From: an uncultured beta proteobacterium | GTDB lineage: Bacteria; Pseudomonadota; Gammaproteobacteria; Burkholderiales; Burkholderiaceae_C | Reading direction: 5' to 3' | DNA length: 7,484 bases | Assembly: GCA_903840825.1 (NCBI GenBank) | Contig: CAIMHL010000139.1 | Location: forward strand, 1 to 7,484 | In this document: positions 1 to 6,401 of the stretch, piece by piece | Layout: every line of letters begins with the position of its first letter | Position numbering within the stretch: the first letter of the stretch is position 1 | Position numbers and translations under genes: made by a program | Notes under the pieces: model-generated | The model's input: the letters and a program-made list of their open reading frames with translations, nothing else | The model's database searches: none | Told to the model about the DNA's origin: nothing

Positions 1-658
1 AACCAATGACATGGCTGCCTTGCAAAATGGCGCTAAGTTGTTCGTTAACTACTGCTTGAATTGCCACTCTGCAGCATTTATGCGCTACAACCGCCTTCAA
101 GACATTGGCCTGACCGAAGATCAGATCAAAGGCAACCTTTTGGTAACCAATTCCAAGGTTGGTGAAACCATGAAGGCGGCTATTGATCCGCAGCAGGCAA
201 AAGCCTGGTTTGGTGTCAATCCTCCAGATCTGACCGTGATTGCTCGTTCAAGAGCAAGTTCAGCTGGTTCTGGTGCCGACTATCTTTACACGTATCTGCG
301 CACTTTCTATAGAGATGAACAAAAGCCCACGGGTTGGAACAACATGGCGTTTCCTAATGCCGCCATGCCACACGTGCTTTGGGAGTTGCAGGGTGAGCGA
401 CTACCTGTTTATGACCTTGCCAAAGAGCATGGGCACGAAGTCAAAATATTTAAAGGCTGGGAACAGGTCAAACCCGGAACCATGACATCGGTTCAATTTG
501 ATGACTCGATGGGCGACTTGGTCAGCTATCTGCAGTGGATGGGTGAGCCCGTCCAAAATACACGTGTTCGCGTTGGTGTCTGGGTTTTGATGTTCCTAGG
601 CGTGTTCAGTTTCATCGCTTGGCGATTGAACGCTGCCTATTGGAAAGACATTAAATAG
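1..658 (+). CDS. petC: Cytochrome c1 subunit of the cytochrome bc1 complex, 5'-truncated by the window edge
   Basis: Cytochrome c1 is the membrane-anchored c-type haem subunit of the ubiquinol:cytochrome c oxidoreductase. It passes electrons from the Rieske protein to soluble or terminal cytochromes on the periplasmic side. The reading frame is already open at base 2 (codons for T-N-D precede the first ATG at 11), so the signal peptide and true start lie upstream. The haem-attachment motif CLNCH lies at bases 53-67. An AMPHVLWELQG segment further on carries the probable axial Met ligand (Met119 counted from the ATG at 11). The last 30 residues form a hydrophobic helix ending in a basic tail (AAYWKDIK), the usual C-terminal anchor. 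The stop is TAG at 656-658. The Rieske and cytochrome b genes (petA, petB) would be expected just upstream but are not visible. The family assignment is firm; only the N-terminus is missing. Confidence 0.96.
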   Translation, partial: TNDMAALQNGAKLFVNYCLNCHSAAFMRYNRLQDIGLTEDQIKGNLLVTNSKVGETMKAAIDPQQAKAWFGVNPPDLTVIARSRASSAGSGADYLYTYLRTFYRDEQKPTGWNNMAFPNAAMPHVLWELQGERLPVYDLAKEHGHEVKIFKGWEQVKPGTMTSVQFDDSMGDLVSYLQWMGEPVQNTRVRVGVWVLMFLGVFSFIAWRLNAAYWKDIK

Positions 659-665
659 TACAGTT

Positions 666-706
666 AAACTGCTTCGGTTGCGCATAAGTGCGCAGCCTGA
701 GTTTTT
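666..706 (+). terminator. First hairpin after petC, terminator-like
   Basis: GGTTGCGCA (676-684) can pair with TGCGCAGCC (689-697) across a TAAG loop, giving nine pairs with one G-T wobble. Flanking AAAC (666-669) could add pairs with GTTT (701-704), and a short T-run follows (702-706). It lies 18 bases after the petC stop. The fold was read by eye and no free energy was calculated. Confidence 0.5.
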
Positions 707-707
707 C

Positions 708-742
708 AGAGTGGGATTGCACACAGCACCCCACTCTTTTTT
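708..742 (+). terminator. Rho-independent terminator between petC and sspA
   Basis: AGAGTGGG (708-715) is perfectly complementary to CCCACTCT (730-737). The 14-base apex contains a further TGC/GCA pairing (718-720 with 726-728). A run of six T (737-742) follows at once. This is the classical stem plus U-tract and probably ends the pet operon transcript before sspA. Confidence 0.8.
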
Positions 743-762
743 GATTTTAAGGAGCCCCCGCC

Positions 763-1374
763 ATGATGGTGTTGTATTCAGGAACTACCTGCCCGTTTTC
801 CCACCGCTGCCGTTTTGTCTTGTTTGAAAAAGGCATGGATTTTGAAATTCGTGACGTAGATCTGTACAACAAACCGGAAGACATCAATGTGATGAATCCC
901 TACGGTCAAGTGCCCATCTTGGTTGAGCGTGACTTGATCCTGTACGAGTCAAACATCATCAATGAATACATTGATGAGCGTTTTCCTCACCCTCAGTTGA
1001 TGCCCGGTGATCCTGTGGACCGTGCCCGAGTTCGTTTGTTTTTGCTCAATTTTGAGAAAGAACTTTTTACGCACGTTAATACCCTTGAGTCTCGCGCTTC
1101 GAAAAGCAACGACAAGTTGCTTGAAAAAGCACGCTCACATATTCGTGACCGTTTGACACAGCTTGCCCCCGTATTCTTGAAAAACAAATATATGCTGGGT
1201 GATGGCTTCTCAATGCTCGACGTGGCCATTGCTCCTTTACTTTGGCGCTTGGACTACTATGGTATTGACCTGAGCAAAAATGCAGCTCCTTTGCTGAAAT
1301 ATGCTGAACGCATTTTCTCTCGTCCTGCTTACATAGAAGCGTTGACACCTTCTGAAAAAGTAATGCGTAAGTAA
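763..1374 (+). CDS. sspA: Stringent starvation protein A, glutathione S-transferase fold
   Basis: SspA is an RNA polymerase-associated protein of the GST superfamily that helps reprogram transcription in stress and stationary phase. The 203 residues show an N-terminal thioredoxin-like domain with the cis-proline pair V50-P51 and the E62-S63 signature, then an all-helical C-terminal domain ending in a typical APLLWRLDYYGI segment. The surface motif PHPQLMP (75-81) matches the PHP loop that E. coli SspA needs to act on RNA polymerase. AAGGAG at 749-754 sits eight bases before ATG 763 and favours that start over the adjacent ATG at 766. Unlike E. coli SspA as I recall it, this copy has a CPFSHRC motif (residues 10-16), so a reactive thiol is possible. 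sspB follows 14 bases after the stop, suggesting co-transcription. Length is normal for the family. Confidence 0.95.
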   Translation: MMVLYSGTTCPFSHRCRFVLFEKGMDFEIRDVDLYNKPEDINVMNPYGQVPILVERDLILYESNIINEYIDERFPHPQLMPGDPVDRARVRLFLLNFEKELFTHVNTLESRASKSNDKLLEKARSHIRDRLTQLAPVFLKNKYMLGDGFSMLDVAIAPLLWRLDYYGIDLSKNAAPLLKYAERIFSRPAYIEALTPSEKVMRK

Positions 1375-1388
1375 TAGTATTTAGTGCC

Positions 1389-1907
1389 ATGATTGATTCA
1401 AACGACACCACATCAACTCGTCCCTACCTGATAAGGGCTTTGTACGAGTGGTGTACCGACAATGCTTTGACGCCTTACGTAGCTGTTGCCGTCAATGAGC
1501 GGGTTCAGGTGCCGCTTGAATTTGTCAAGGACGGGGAAATTGTTCTCAACATTAGTTTTAACGCGACCACGTCCCTCAAATTAGGCAACGACTATCTTGA
1601 ATTTAAAGCCCGCTTTGGGGGCGTTGCTCGGGAAATAGTTGTTCCTATTGATCAAATTAGCGGTATCTACGCGCGTGAAAATGGGCAAGGAATGGCATTT
1701 CCTATCAATGCTTCCAAAGCTGCGAAGCCGCCGACTTCTGTGGGTACTGGCACCGAGAGCAAGCAGCCTGCGCCCCCCCCTGAGGCTAGATCAGCGACGC
1801 TGGTCAGCGTTGAGTCTACTAAACGGAGTGCCGAGTCGATAGATGAGCAAGATCCACCTCGCTCGCCAGGCAATGGGCAGCGTCCGACATTGAAACGAAT
1901 TAAATAA
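1389..1907 (+). CDS. sspB: ClpXP protease specificity-enhancing factor SspB
   Basis: SspB is the cytosolic adaptor that binds ssrA-tagged peptides released by trans-translation and tethers them to ClpX for degradation. Residues 1 to about 107 form the folded substrate-binding domain, with recognisable segments RPYLIRALYEWCTDN near the start, VPLEFV (41-46) and VVPIDQISGIYARENG (84-99). Residues from about 108 to 162 form a low-complexity linker rich in Pro, Ala, Ser and Glu. The C-terminus RPTLKRIK resembles the short ClpX-binding (XB) tail of known SspB proteins. The gene sits 14 bases behind sspA, and no strong ribosome binding site is visible before ATG 1389, consistent with coupling to sspA translation. 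A run of eight C (1773-1780) lies in the linker codons. The protein is 172 residues, within the range I expect for the family. Confidence 0.93.
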   Translation: MIDSNDTTSTRPYLIRALYEWCTDNALTPYVAVAVNERVQVPLEFVKDGEIVLNISFNATTSLKLGNDYLEFKARFGGVAREIVVPIDQISGIYARENGQGMAFPINASKAAKPPTSVGTGTESKQPAPPPEARSATLVSVESTKRSAESIDEQDPPRSPGNGQRPTLKRIK

Positions 1908-1957
1908 TAAAGCGTGGTGCGAGGAATTGCACTTAATCTCTATTAAAATACATATGT

Positions 1958-2033
1958 GCCGCTTTAGCTCAGTTGGTAGAGCAACCGCCTTGTAAGCGGT
2001 AGGTCGTCAGTTCGAATCCGACAAGCGGCACCA
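1958..2033 (+). tRNA. tRNA-Thr, anticodon UGU
   Basis: This is a complete 76-base cloverleaf. The acceptor stem is GCCGCTT paired with AAGCGGC (2023-2029). The D arm is GCTC/GAGC, and the anticodon stem is ACCGC/GCGGT around the loop CTTGTAA, giving anticodon TGT that reads ACA threonine codons. The T loop is TTCGAAT, the discriminator base is A, and CCA is encoded (2031-2033). The T stem has one A-C mismatch, which as I recall also occurs in E. coli tRNA-Thr(UGU), so it is not a defect. The gene lies 50 bases after sspB. A TAAAAT hexamer at 1944-1949 could be a -10 box, but no matching -35 box is well placed, so transcription may also come from sspA-sspB. It faces a minus-strand gene that ends 15 bases further on. 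Confidence 0.97.
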
Positions 2034-2047
2034 CTATTCTTAAAAAA

Positions 2048-2356
2048 TCAAACGCGGGTAACTTGTACCTTAAGCCGGATTGATTCAACATTCCAGCCTT
2101 TGACTCTCAAGTGTGCTGCCATTGCAGGTAGCAGCTGTCTCACCTTGGCAGCAGCTGAGTTATTCTCCAAAAGTAAACACCATACATTTCCCTCAATGGG
2201 TCCCGCTTTGATGCACGAACGCAGTGGTCCTGGTATCAGGGCCTCAATGGCTTTAAGTCGTGCAACAGAGTCGCGGCTGAGTTCGGTTAATTTAGCCAGG
2301 GTAGGTGAATCCTGTGTAGCTTGAAATAACGTGACTGAATGTTGACGACGGTTCAT
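2048..2356 (-). CDS. Short DUF721/DciA-like protein
   Basis: The 102-residue product resembles the DUF721 (DciA-related) family. The N-terminal half is predicted helical (LAKLTELSRDSVARLKAIEAL), a possible beta segment follows (NVWCLLLENN), then LRQLL-type helical sequence and a final beta-like stretch VESIRLKVQV. Some DUF721 members (DciA) assist or load the replicative helicase DnaB in bacteria lacking DnaC. Whether this short form does so is unknown. The start is well bounded: the only ATG in frame is at 2356, and an in-frame TAA lies 24 bases before it. A TATAAA hexamer on the minus strand (2374-2379) could be its -10 box. It diverges from the M23 gene across 26 bases and ends 15 bases from the tRNA. 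This neighbourhood beside an M23 peptidase and secA is, from memory, recurrent in betaproteobacteria, which supports it being a real gene. Confidence 0.75.
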   Translation of the reverse strand: MNRRQHSVTLFQATQDSPTLAKLTELSRDSVARLKAIEALIPGPLRSCIKAGPIEGNVWCLLLENNSAAAKVRQLLPAMAAHLRVKGWNVESIRLKVQVTRV

Positions 2357-2382
2357 AAACTTTTCATTGAGGGTTTATACAA

Positions 2383-3390
2383 ATGCAATTGATCATTACG
2401 GATGCCTGGCTTGCGAAAAGCCGTGCTGTTCATCTTAGCGGAAGCCGGCTCATCGTCTTTACCTTGATGGCCTCTTTGCTACTCATGCTGACATCGCTTG
2501 GCATGTACCACTGGGTTTTTCTGAAAGGCGCCCGTGAGGGATGGCCTGTCGTCGGTGCCTTTCTTCGCTTGGTAGTTAAGGATGAGTTTGAGCAACGAGA
2601 CAAATTTATGCGCGAAAACCTGGATGTCTTGGCTCGAAAGCTGGGTGAAGTTCAGGCAAAACTCACTCAGCTAGAGTCGCTGGGCGATCGGGTTTCTGGT
2701 TTGGCGGGTATCAATTCAGTAGAGCTTAAGGTGAAGTCAGGTCAGGGGGGCGCGTTGATTACGGGTAGGCCACTGACGCTTGATGAAATTCAGACCACTC
2801 TGTCTGAACTTGAAATTCTGACTGGACAGCGTACCGATTTGTTGACGGTCATGGAGTCACGGCTTTTTGACCTAAAAGTTAAAAACATGATGGTTCCTAC
2901 CCGCCAGCCGCTGGCCAATGTTAATTTGGGCTCCAGCTTTGGTTGGAGAATTGACCCCTTCACAGGAACATCTGCGCTACACACAGGACTTGACTACGTA
3001 GCGGACATTGGAACGCCCATATTTTCAGCCGCTGGTGGCTTGGTGGTGGCGCAGGAGTCTCACCCTGCCTACGGAAATATGGTCGAAATTGACCATGGAA
3101 ATGAACTGATTACGCGTTACGCCCACGCATCGAAAACCTTTGTCAAAAAAGGTGATTTGATTAAAAGAGGACAAAAAATTGCCGAAGTCGGAACGAGTGG
3201 TCGCTCAACCGGTCCTCATCTTCACTTCGAAGTTCTGGTTCGGGGTGTTCCTCAAGACCCTCATAAGTTTCTGACTGCAGGCAGCAAACTCCCAACACCC
3301 GCACAAGCGGGCGCTCCGTTGGTGCCGCCCCAGAATGCGGCCATCGCGCCTGTTAAGAAGGTTGAGAATCCTCTTCTCGGGCAAAGGTAA
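2383..3390 (+). CDS. Membrane-anchored M23-family metallopeptidase (LytM/peptidase M23 domain)
   Basis: This is a probable peptidoglycan endopeptidase or cell-wall remodelling factor acting in the periplasm. A short N-terminal cytoplasmic stretch is followed by one hydrophobic helix (about residues 22-46), then a charged region likely to form a coiled coil (about 67-100) and a linker. The M23 domain spans about 180-297. The expected zinc ligands are H200 and D204 (in HTGLD) and H281 (second His of HLH); the catalytic histidines are H248 and H279. All are present, so the enzyme should be active, unlike degenerate LytM activators. The last 35 residues are Pro/Ala-rich and probably disordered. 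GAGGG at 2369-2373 is spaced nine bases before ATG 2383, fixing the start. The gene diverges from the DUF721 gene and lies upstream of secA in the same direction. Its exact substrate bond cannot be told from sequence. Confidence 0.92.
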   Translation: MQLIITDAWLAKSRAVHLSGSRLIVFTLMASLLLMLTSLGMYHWVFLKGAREGWPVVGAFLRLVVKDEFEQRDKFMRENLDVLARKLGEVQAKLTQLESLGDRVSGLAGINSVELKVKSGQGGALITGRPLTLDEIQTTLSELEILTGQRTDLLTVMESRLFDLKVKNMMVPTRQPLANVNLGSSFGWRIDPFTGTSALHTGLDYVADIGTPIFSAAGGLVVAQESHPAYGNMVEIDHGNELITRYAHASKTFVKKGDLIKRGQKIAEVGTSGRSTGPHLHFEVLVRGVPQDPHKFLTAGSKLPTPAQAGAPLVPPQNAAIAPVKKVENPLLGQR

Positions 3391-3529
3391 AATCATCACA
3401 TGGTTATGGCTGCAGTGCTTATTTTTAATGGGCGGTTGTAGTTTCTGACTTTGGCCTCATTTCTAAAGATTAACAAAGGATTGCGCTGGTTGACGAGCCC
3501 ATGTGGGCGATATGACCCGTTTTGCATTC
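3391..3529 (+). other. Leader region between the M23 gene and secA
   Basis: This 139-base gap holds no recognisable SecM, the export sensor found before secA in enteric bacteria. It contains a 13-codon frame (3400-3441, MVMAAVLIFNGRL) with AAAGG 12 bases before it, and a four-codon frame at 3501-3515. No clear intrinsic terminator follows the M23 stop, and I see no good sigma-70 promoter, so secA may be read from the M23 transcript. The ribosome binding site of secA is weak: AAAGGA (3475-3480) is 49 bases ahead of the preferred start. Confidence 0.4.
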
Positions 3530-6295
3530 ATGGCAATAAACTTTCTCACAAAAATTTTCGGCAGTCGCAATGACCGTCTTTTGAAACAGTACCGCCAAGG
3601 CGTTGCACAGATCAACGCCATGGAAACGGGCTTGGCGCAACTGACGGATGATGACCTCAGGGGGAAAACTGCGGAGTTTAAAGCCCGAATAGCCGCTGGA
3701 ACGGCTCTGGACTCCTTGCTGCCAGAGGCATTTGCAGTGGTCCGTGAGGGTTCCAAGCGCATAATGAAAATGCGCCATTTTGATGTGCAGATGCTGGGTG
3801 GCATGTCCTTGCATAACGGGAAAATATCGGAGATGGGAACAGGCGAGGGTAAAACCCTGACCGCTACTTTGCCTGTGTATCTCAACGCGTTGTCGGGTAA
3901 AGGCGTGCATGTGGTCACAGTCAATGACTACCTGGCCAACCGGGATGCGCAGTGGATGGGCAAGCTGTACAACTTTTTGGGACTCAGCGTGGGCATTAAC
4001 TTGCCCAATATGTCGCGCGAAGAAAAGCAAGCGGCTTACCGCGCTGACATCACCTACGGCACCAACAATGAATATGGTTTTGACTACTTGCGCGACAACA
4101 TGGTTTATGAGGTGTCTGACCGCGTCCAGCGCGGCTTGAACTACGCCATTGTCGATGAAGTTGACTCGATTTTGATCGATGAGGCGCGCACGCCCCTCAT
4201 CATCAGCGGCCAAGCCGAAGACCACACCGATCTTTACATTGCCATCAACAAAATCGTTCCCAAGTTGCAGCAGCAAGAGGGTGAAGAAGACCCCCGCACG
4301 GGCGAAGGCATCACCAAGCCCGGTGACTTCACGCTGGATGAGAAAACGCGCCAGGTGTTTTTGACCGAGCAAGGACATGAAAGCGCCGAGCAAATATTGT
4401 TTGATCTGGGCTTGATCCCTGAGGGGGCCACGCTGTATGACCCAGCCAATATCACCCTGATGCACCACTTGTATGCGGCTTTGCGCGCCAACAATTTGTA
4501 TCACCTGGACCAGCACTATGTGGTGCAAGACGGTGAAATTGTCATTGTGGATGAGTTCACGGGTCGCCTGATGTCGGGTCGCCGTTGGAGTGAAGGCTTG
4601 CATCAAGCCGTAGAGGCCAAAGAAGGCGTCACGATCCAGCCTGAGAACCAGACGATGGCGTCGATTACCTTCCAAAACTACTTCCGTTTGTACGGCAAGT
4701 TGGCAGGTATGACCGGCACTGCCGATACAGAAGCCTATGAGTTTCAGGAAATTTACGGCTTGGAAACGGTGGTCATGCCGCCCAACCGTCCCAGCAAGCG
4801 TGATGACCAACTTGATCGTGTCTACAAGACGACGCGCGAGAAATACGAAGCAGCCATCAAGGACATTCGCGAGTGTTATGAGCGCGGGCAACCTGTGTTG
4901 GTTGGTACCACGTCGATTGAAAATTCGGAAATTATCGCGCAGTTGTTGGAAAAAGAGGGTTTGCCCCATCAAGTACTCAACGCCAAGCAGCATGCGCGCG
5001 AGGCCGATATCGTGGCGCAGGCGGGCAGCCCCAAGATGATTACCATTGCCACCAATATGGCGGGTCGTGGTACTGACATTGTTTTGGGTGGCAATATCAG
5101 CCAGGCCGTCGAAGCGATTGAGTCTGACGAAAATTTGGATGCGTCGCAAAAGCAAGCTGAGTTGGCGACCCTTCGAACGGCATGGTCAGTGGTGCATGAA
5201 GAGGTCAAAGCACTGGGCGGCTTGCGCATCATTGCCACAGAGCGTCATGAGTCGCGCCGCATCGACAACCAACTGCGTGGCCGCTCGGGTCGGCAGGGCG
5301 ACCCTGGCTCTTCACGTTTCTACTTGAGTCTCGATGATTCTCTGATGCGAATTTTTGCCGGTGACCGGGTCAAATCGATCATGGAACGGTTAAAAATGCC
5401 GGACGGCGAGGCGATTGAGGCCGGCATCGTCACGCGCAGTATCGAGAGTGCTCAGCGCAAGGTGGAGGCACGTAACTTTGACATGCGCAAGCAGTTGCTT
5501 GAATACGATGATGTTTCCAACGACCAGCGCAAAGTGATCTACCAGCAACGCAACGAGATTTTGGACGCGGCTGACTTGACAGCACAAATCACGTCTTTGC
5601 GTGAAGGCTGCTTTGCCGATTTGGTGCGCCAATATGTACCCCACGAATCGGTCGAAGAGCAGTGGGATATTGCCAGCCTGGAGAGAGTTTTATTGGAAGA
5701 GTGGCAACTAAGCCTGGGCTTGTCGCAACAGGTGGCTGATGCCAGCGCCATCACGGATGAGGACCTGCTTGAGTCGGTGCGCGCAGAGGCCAACCGTGCT
5801 TTTGCAGCCAAAGTCGAGTCTGTCGGCGGTGAAAATTTCACCCGGTTTGAGCGCATGGTGCTTTTGCAAAGCATTGACACCCATTGGCGTGAACACCTGA
5901 GTTCGCTCGACTATTTGCGACAAGGCATTCACCTGCGGGGTTATGCCCAAAAGCAACCCAAGCAAGAGTACAAGCGCGAAGCATTTGAGTTGTTTGGGCA
6001 GTTGCTGGATGCCGTCAAAAACGACGTCACCAAGGTGCTCATGAACGTCAAAATCCAATCCAACGAACAACTCGATGAGGCAGCTGAGCAGTTGGAGAGT
6101 CGTGGCGAAAACATCGCCAATGTCACCTACACCTCACCCACTGAGTCTGGAGAAGTCGTGAGCACGGTTGACGAGGACACCATCGCCAAGAAGCCGCTGA
6201 TCGCGGGCGGAGAGTTCCCGCGTGTGGGGCGTAATGAGGCCTGCCCTTGTGGAAGTGGCAAAAAATACAAGCACTGCCACGGTCAATTGACCTAA
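3530..6295 (+). CDS. secA: Preprotein translocase ATPase SecA
   Basis: SecA is the ATP-driven motor that pushes unfolded preproteins through SecYEG at the inner membrane. With the start at ATG 3530 the protein has 921 residues and begins MAINFLTKIFGSRNDRLLK, which lines up with family N-termini. The frame stays open to a GTG at 3503 and an ATG at 3512, but the nine extra residues have no counterpart that I know. Visible motifs are Walker A MGTGEGKT (102-109), the DEVDSILIDEART box (209-221), a preprotein-crosslinking region after about 225, TNMAGRGTDIVLGG (508-521), LRGRSGRQGDPGSSRF (582-597), and the scaffold/wing region with SIDTHWREHL (781-790). The C-terminal zinc finger has C905, C907, C916 and H917, used to bind SecB and lipids. 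Residue 103 is Gly where E. coli and its relatives carry Arg. Codon bias differs mildly from the more AT-rich genes upstream. A strong terminator follows. Confidence 0.98.
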   Translation: MAINFLTKIFGSRNDRLLKQYRQGVAQINAMETGLAQLTDDDLRGKTAEFKARIAAGTALDSLLPEAFAVVREGSKRIMKMRHFDVQMLGGMSLHNGKISEMGTGEGKTLTATLPVYLNALSGKGVHVVTVNDYLANRDAQWMGKLYNFLGLSVGINLPNMSREEKQAAYRADITYGTNNEYGFDYLRDNMVYEVSDRVQRGLNYAIVDEVDSILIDEARTPLIISGQAEDHTDLYIAINKIVPKLQQQEGEEDPRTGEGITKPGDFTLDEKTRQVFLTEQGHESAEQILFDLGLIPEGATLYDPANITLMHHLYAALRANNLYHLDQHYVVQDGEIVIVDEFTGRLMSGRRWSEGLHQAVEAKEGVTIQPENQTMASITFQNYFRLYGKLAGMTGTADTEAYEFQEIYGLETVVMPPNRPSKRDDQLDRVYKTTREKYEAAIKDIRECYERGQPVLVGTTSIENSEIIAQLLEKEGLPHQVLNAKQHAREADIVAQAGSPKMITIATNMAGRGTDIVLGGNISQAVEAIESDENLDASQKQAELATLRTAWSVVHEEVKALGGLRIIATERHESRRIDNQLRGRSGRQGDPGSSRFYLSLDDSLMRIFAGDRVKSIMERLKMPDGEAIEAGIVTRSIESAQRKVEARNFDMRKQLLEYDDVSNDQRKVIYQQRNEILDAADLTAQITSLREGCFADLVRQYVPHESVEEQWDIASLERVLLEEWQLSLGLSQQVADASAITDEDLLESVRAEANRAFAAKVESVGGENFTRFERMVLLQSIDTHWREHLSSLDYLRQGIHLRGYAQKQPKQEYKREAFELFGQLLDAVKNDVTKVLMNVKIQSNEQLDEAAEQLESRGENIANVTYTSPTESGEVVSTVDEDTIAKKPLIAGGEFPRVGRNEACPCGSGKKYKHCHGQLT

Positions 6296-6309
6296 GCTGA
6301 AGTTTCATC

Positions 6310-6340
6310 AAGAAATCGGGCCTTTGGCCCGATTTCTTTT
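6310..6340 (+). terminator. Strong Rho-independent terminator after secA
   Basis: A perfect 13-base-pair stem (6310-6322 with 6326-6338) closes on a TTT loop. Its core is TCGGGCC/GGCCCGA, and the 3' arm runs into TTTT (6337-6340). It begins 15 bases past the secA stop. Because the stem is flanked by A-rich and T-rich arms it could act in both directions, but no minus-strand gene is present to need it. It separates the secA transcript from argJ. Confidence 0.93.
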
Positions 6341-6401
6341 GGTCATTCAATTTGCGGATAATTCGTGGTCAAAAATGCCCACCTTCATTTGAAAGAATCT
6401 C

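Noticed and set aside
1927..1949. TTGCAC (1927-1932) and TAAAAT (1944-1949) as a tRNA promoter
   Set aside because: The spacer is only 11 bases, too short for a sigma-70 promoter, and no better -35 box is found.
2006..2022. A-C mismatch in the T stem of the tRNA, first read as a sign of a decaying tRNA
   Set aside because: The same mismatch is, as I recall, present in functional E. coli tRNA-Thr(UGU), and all other stems are perfect.
3503..3529. N-terminally extended SecA from GTG 3503
   Set aside because: The nine extra residues have no known counterpart, the ribosome binding site is no better, and SecA alignments begin at the Met encoded at 3530.
3470..5155. 561-codon minus-strand open frame antisense to secA
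   Set aside because: It lies opposite unmistakable SecA coding sequence. Its product has no recognised family and reads like a shadow of secA codon bias, so it is not a gene.
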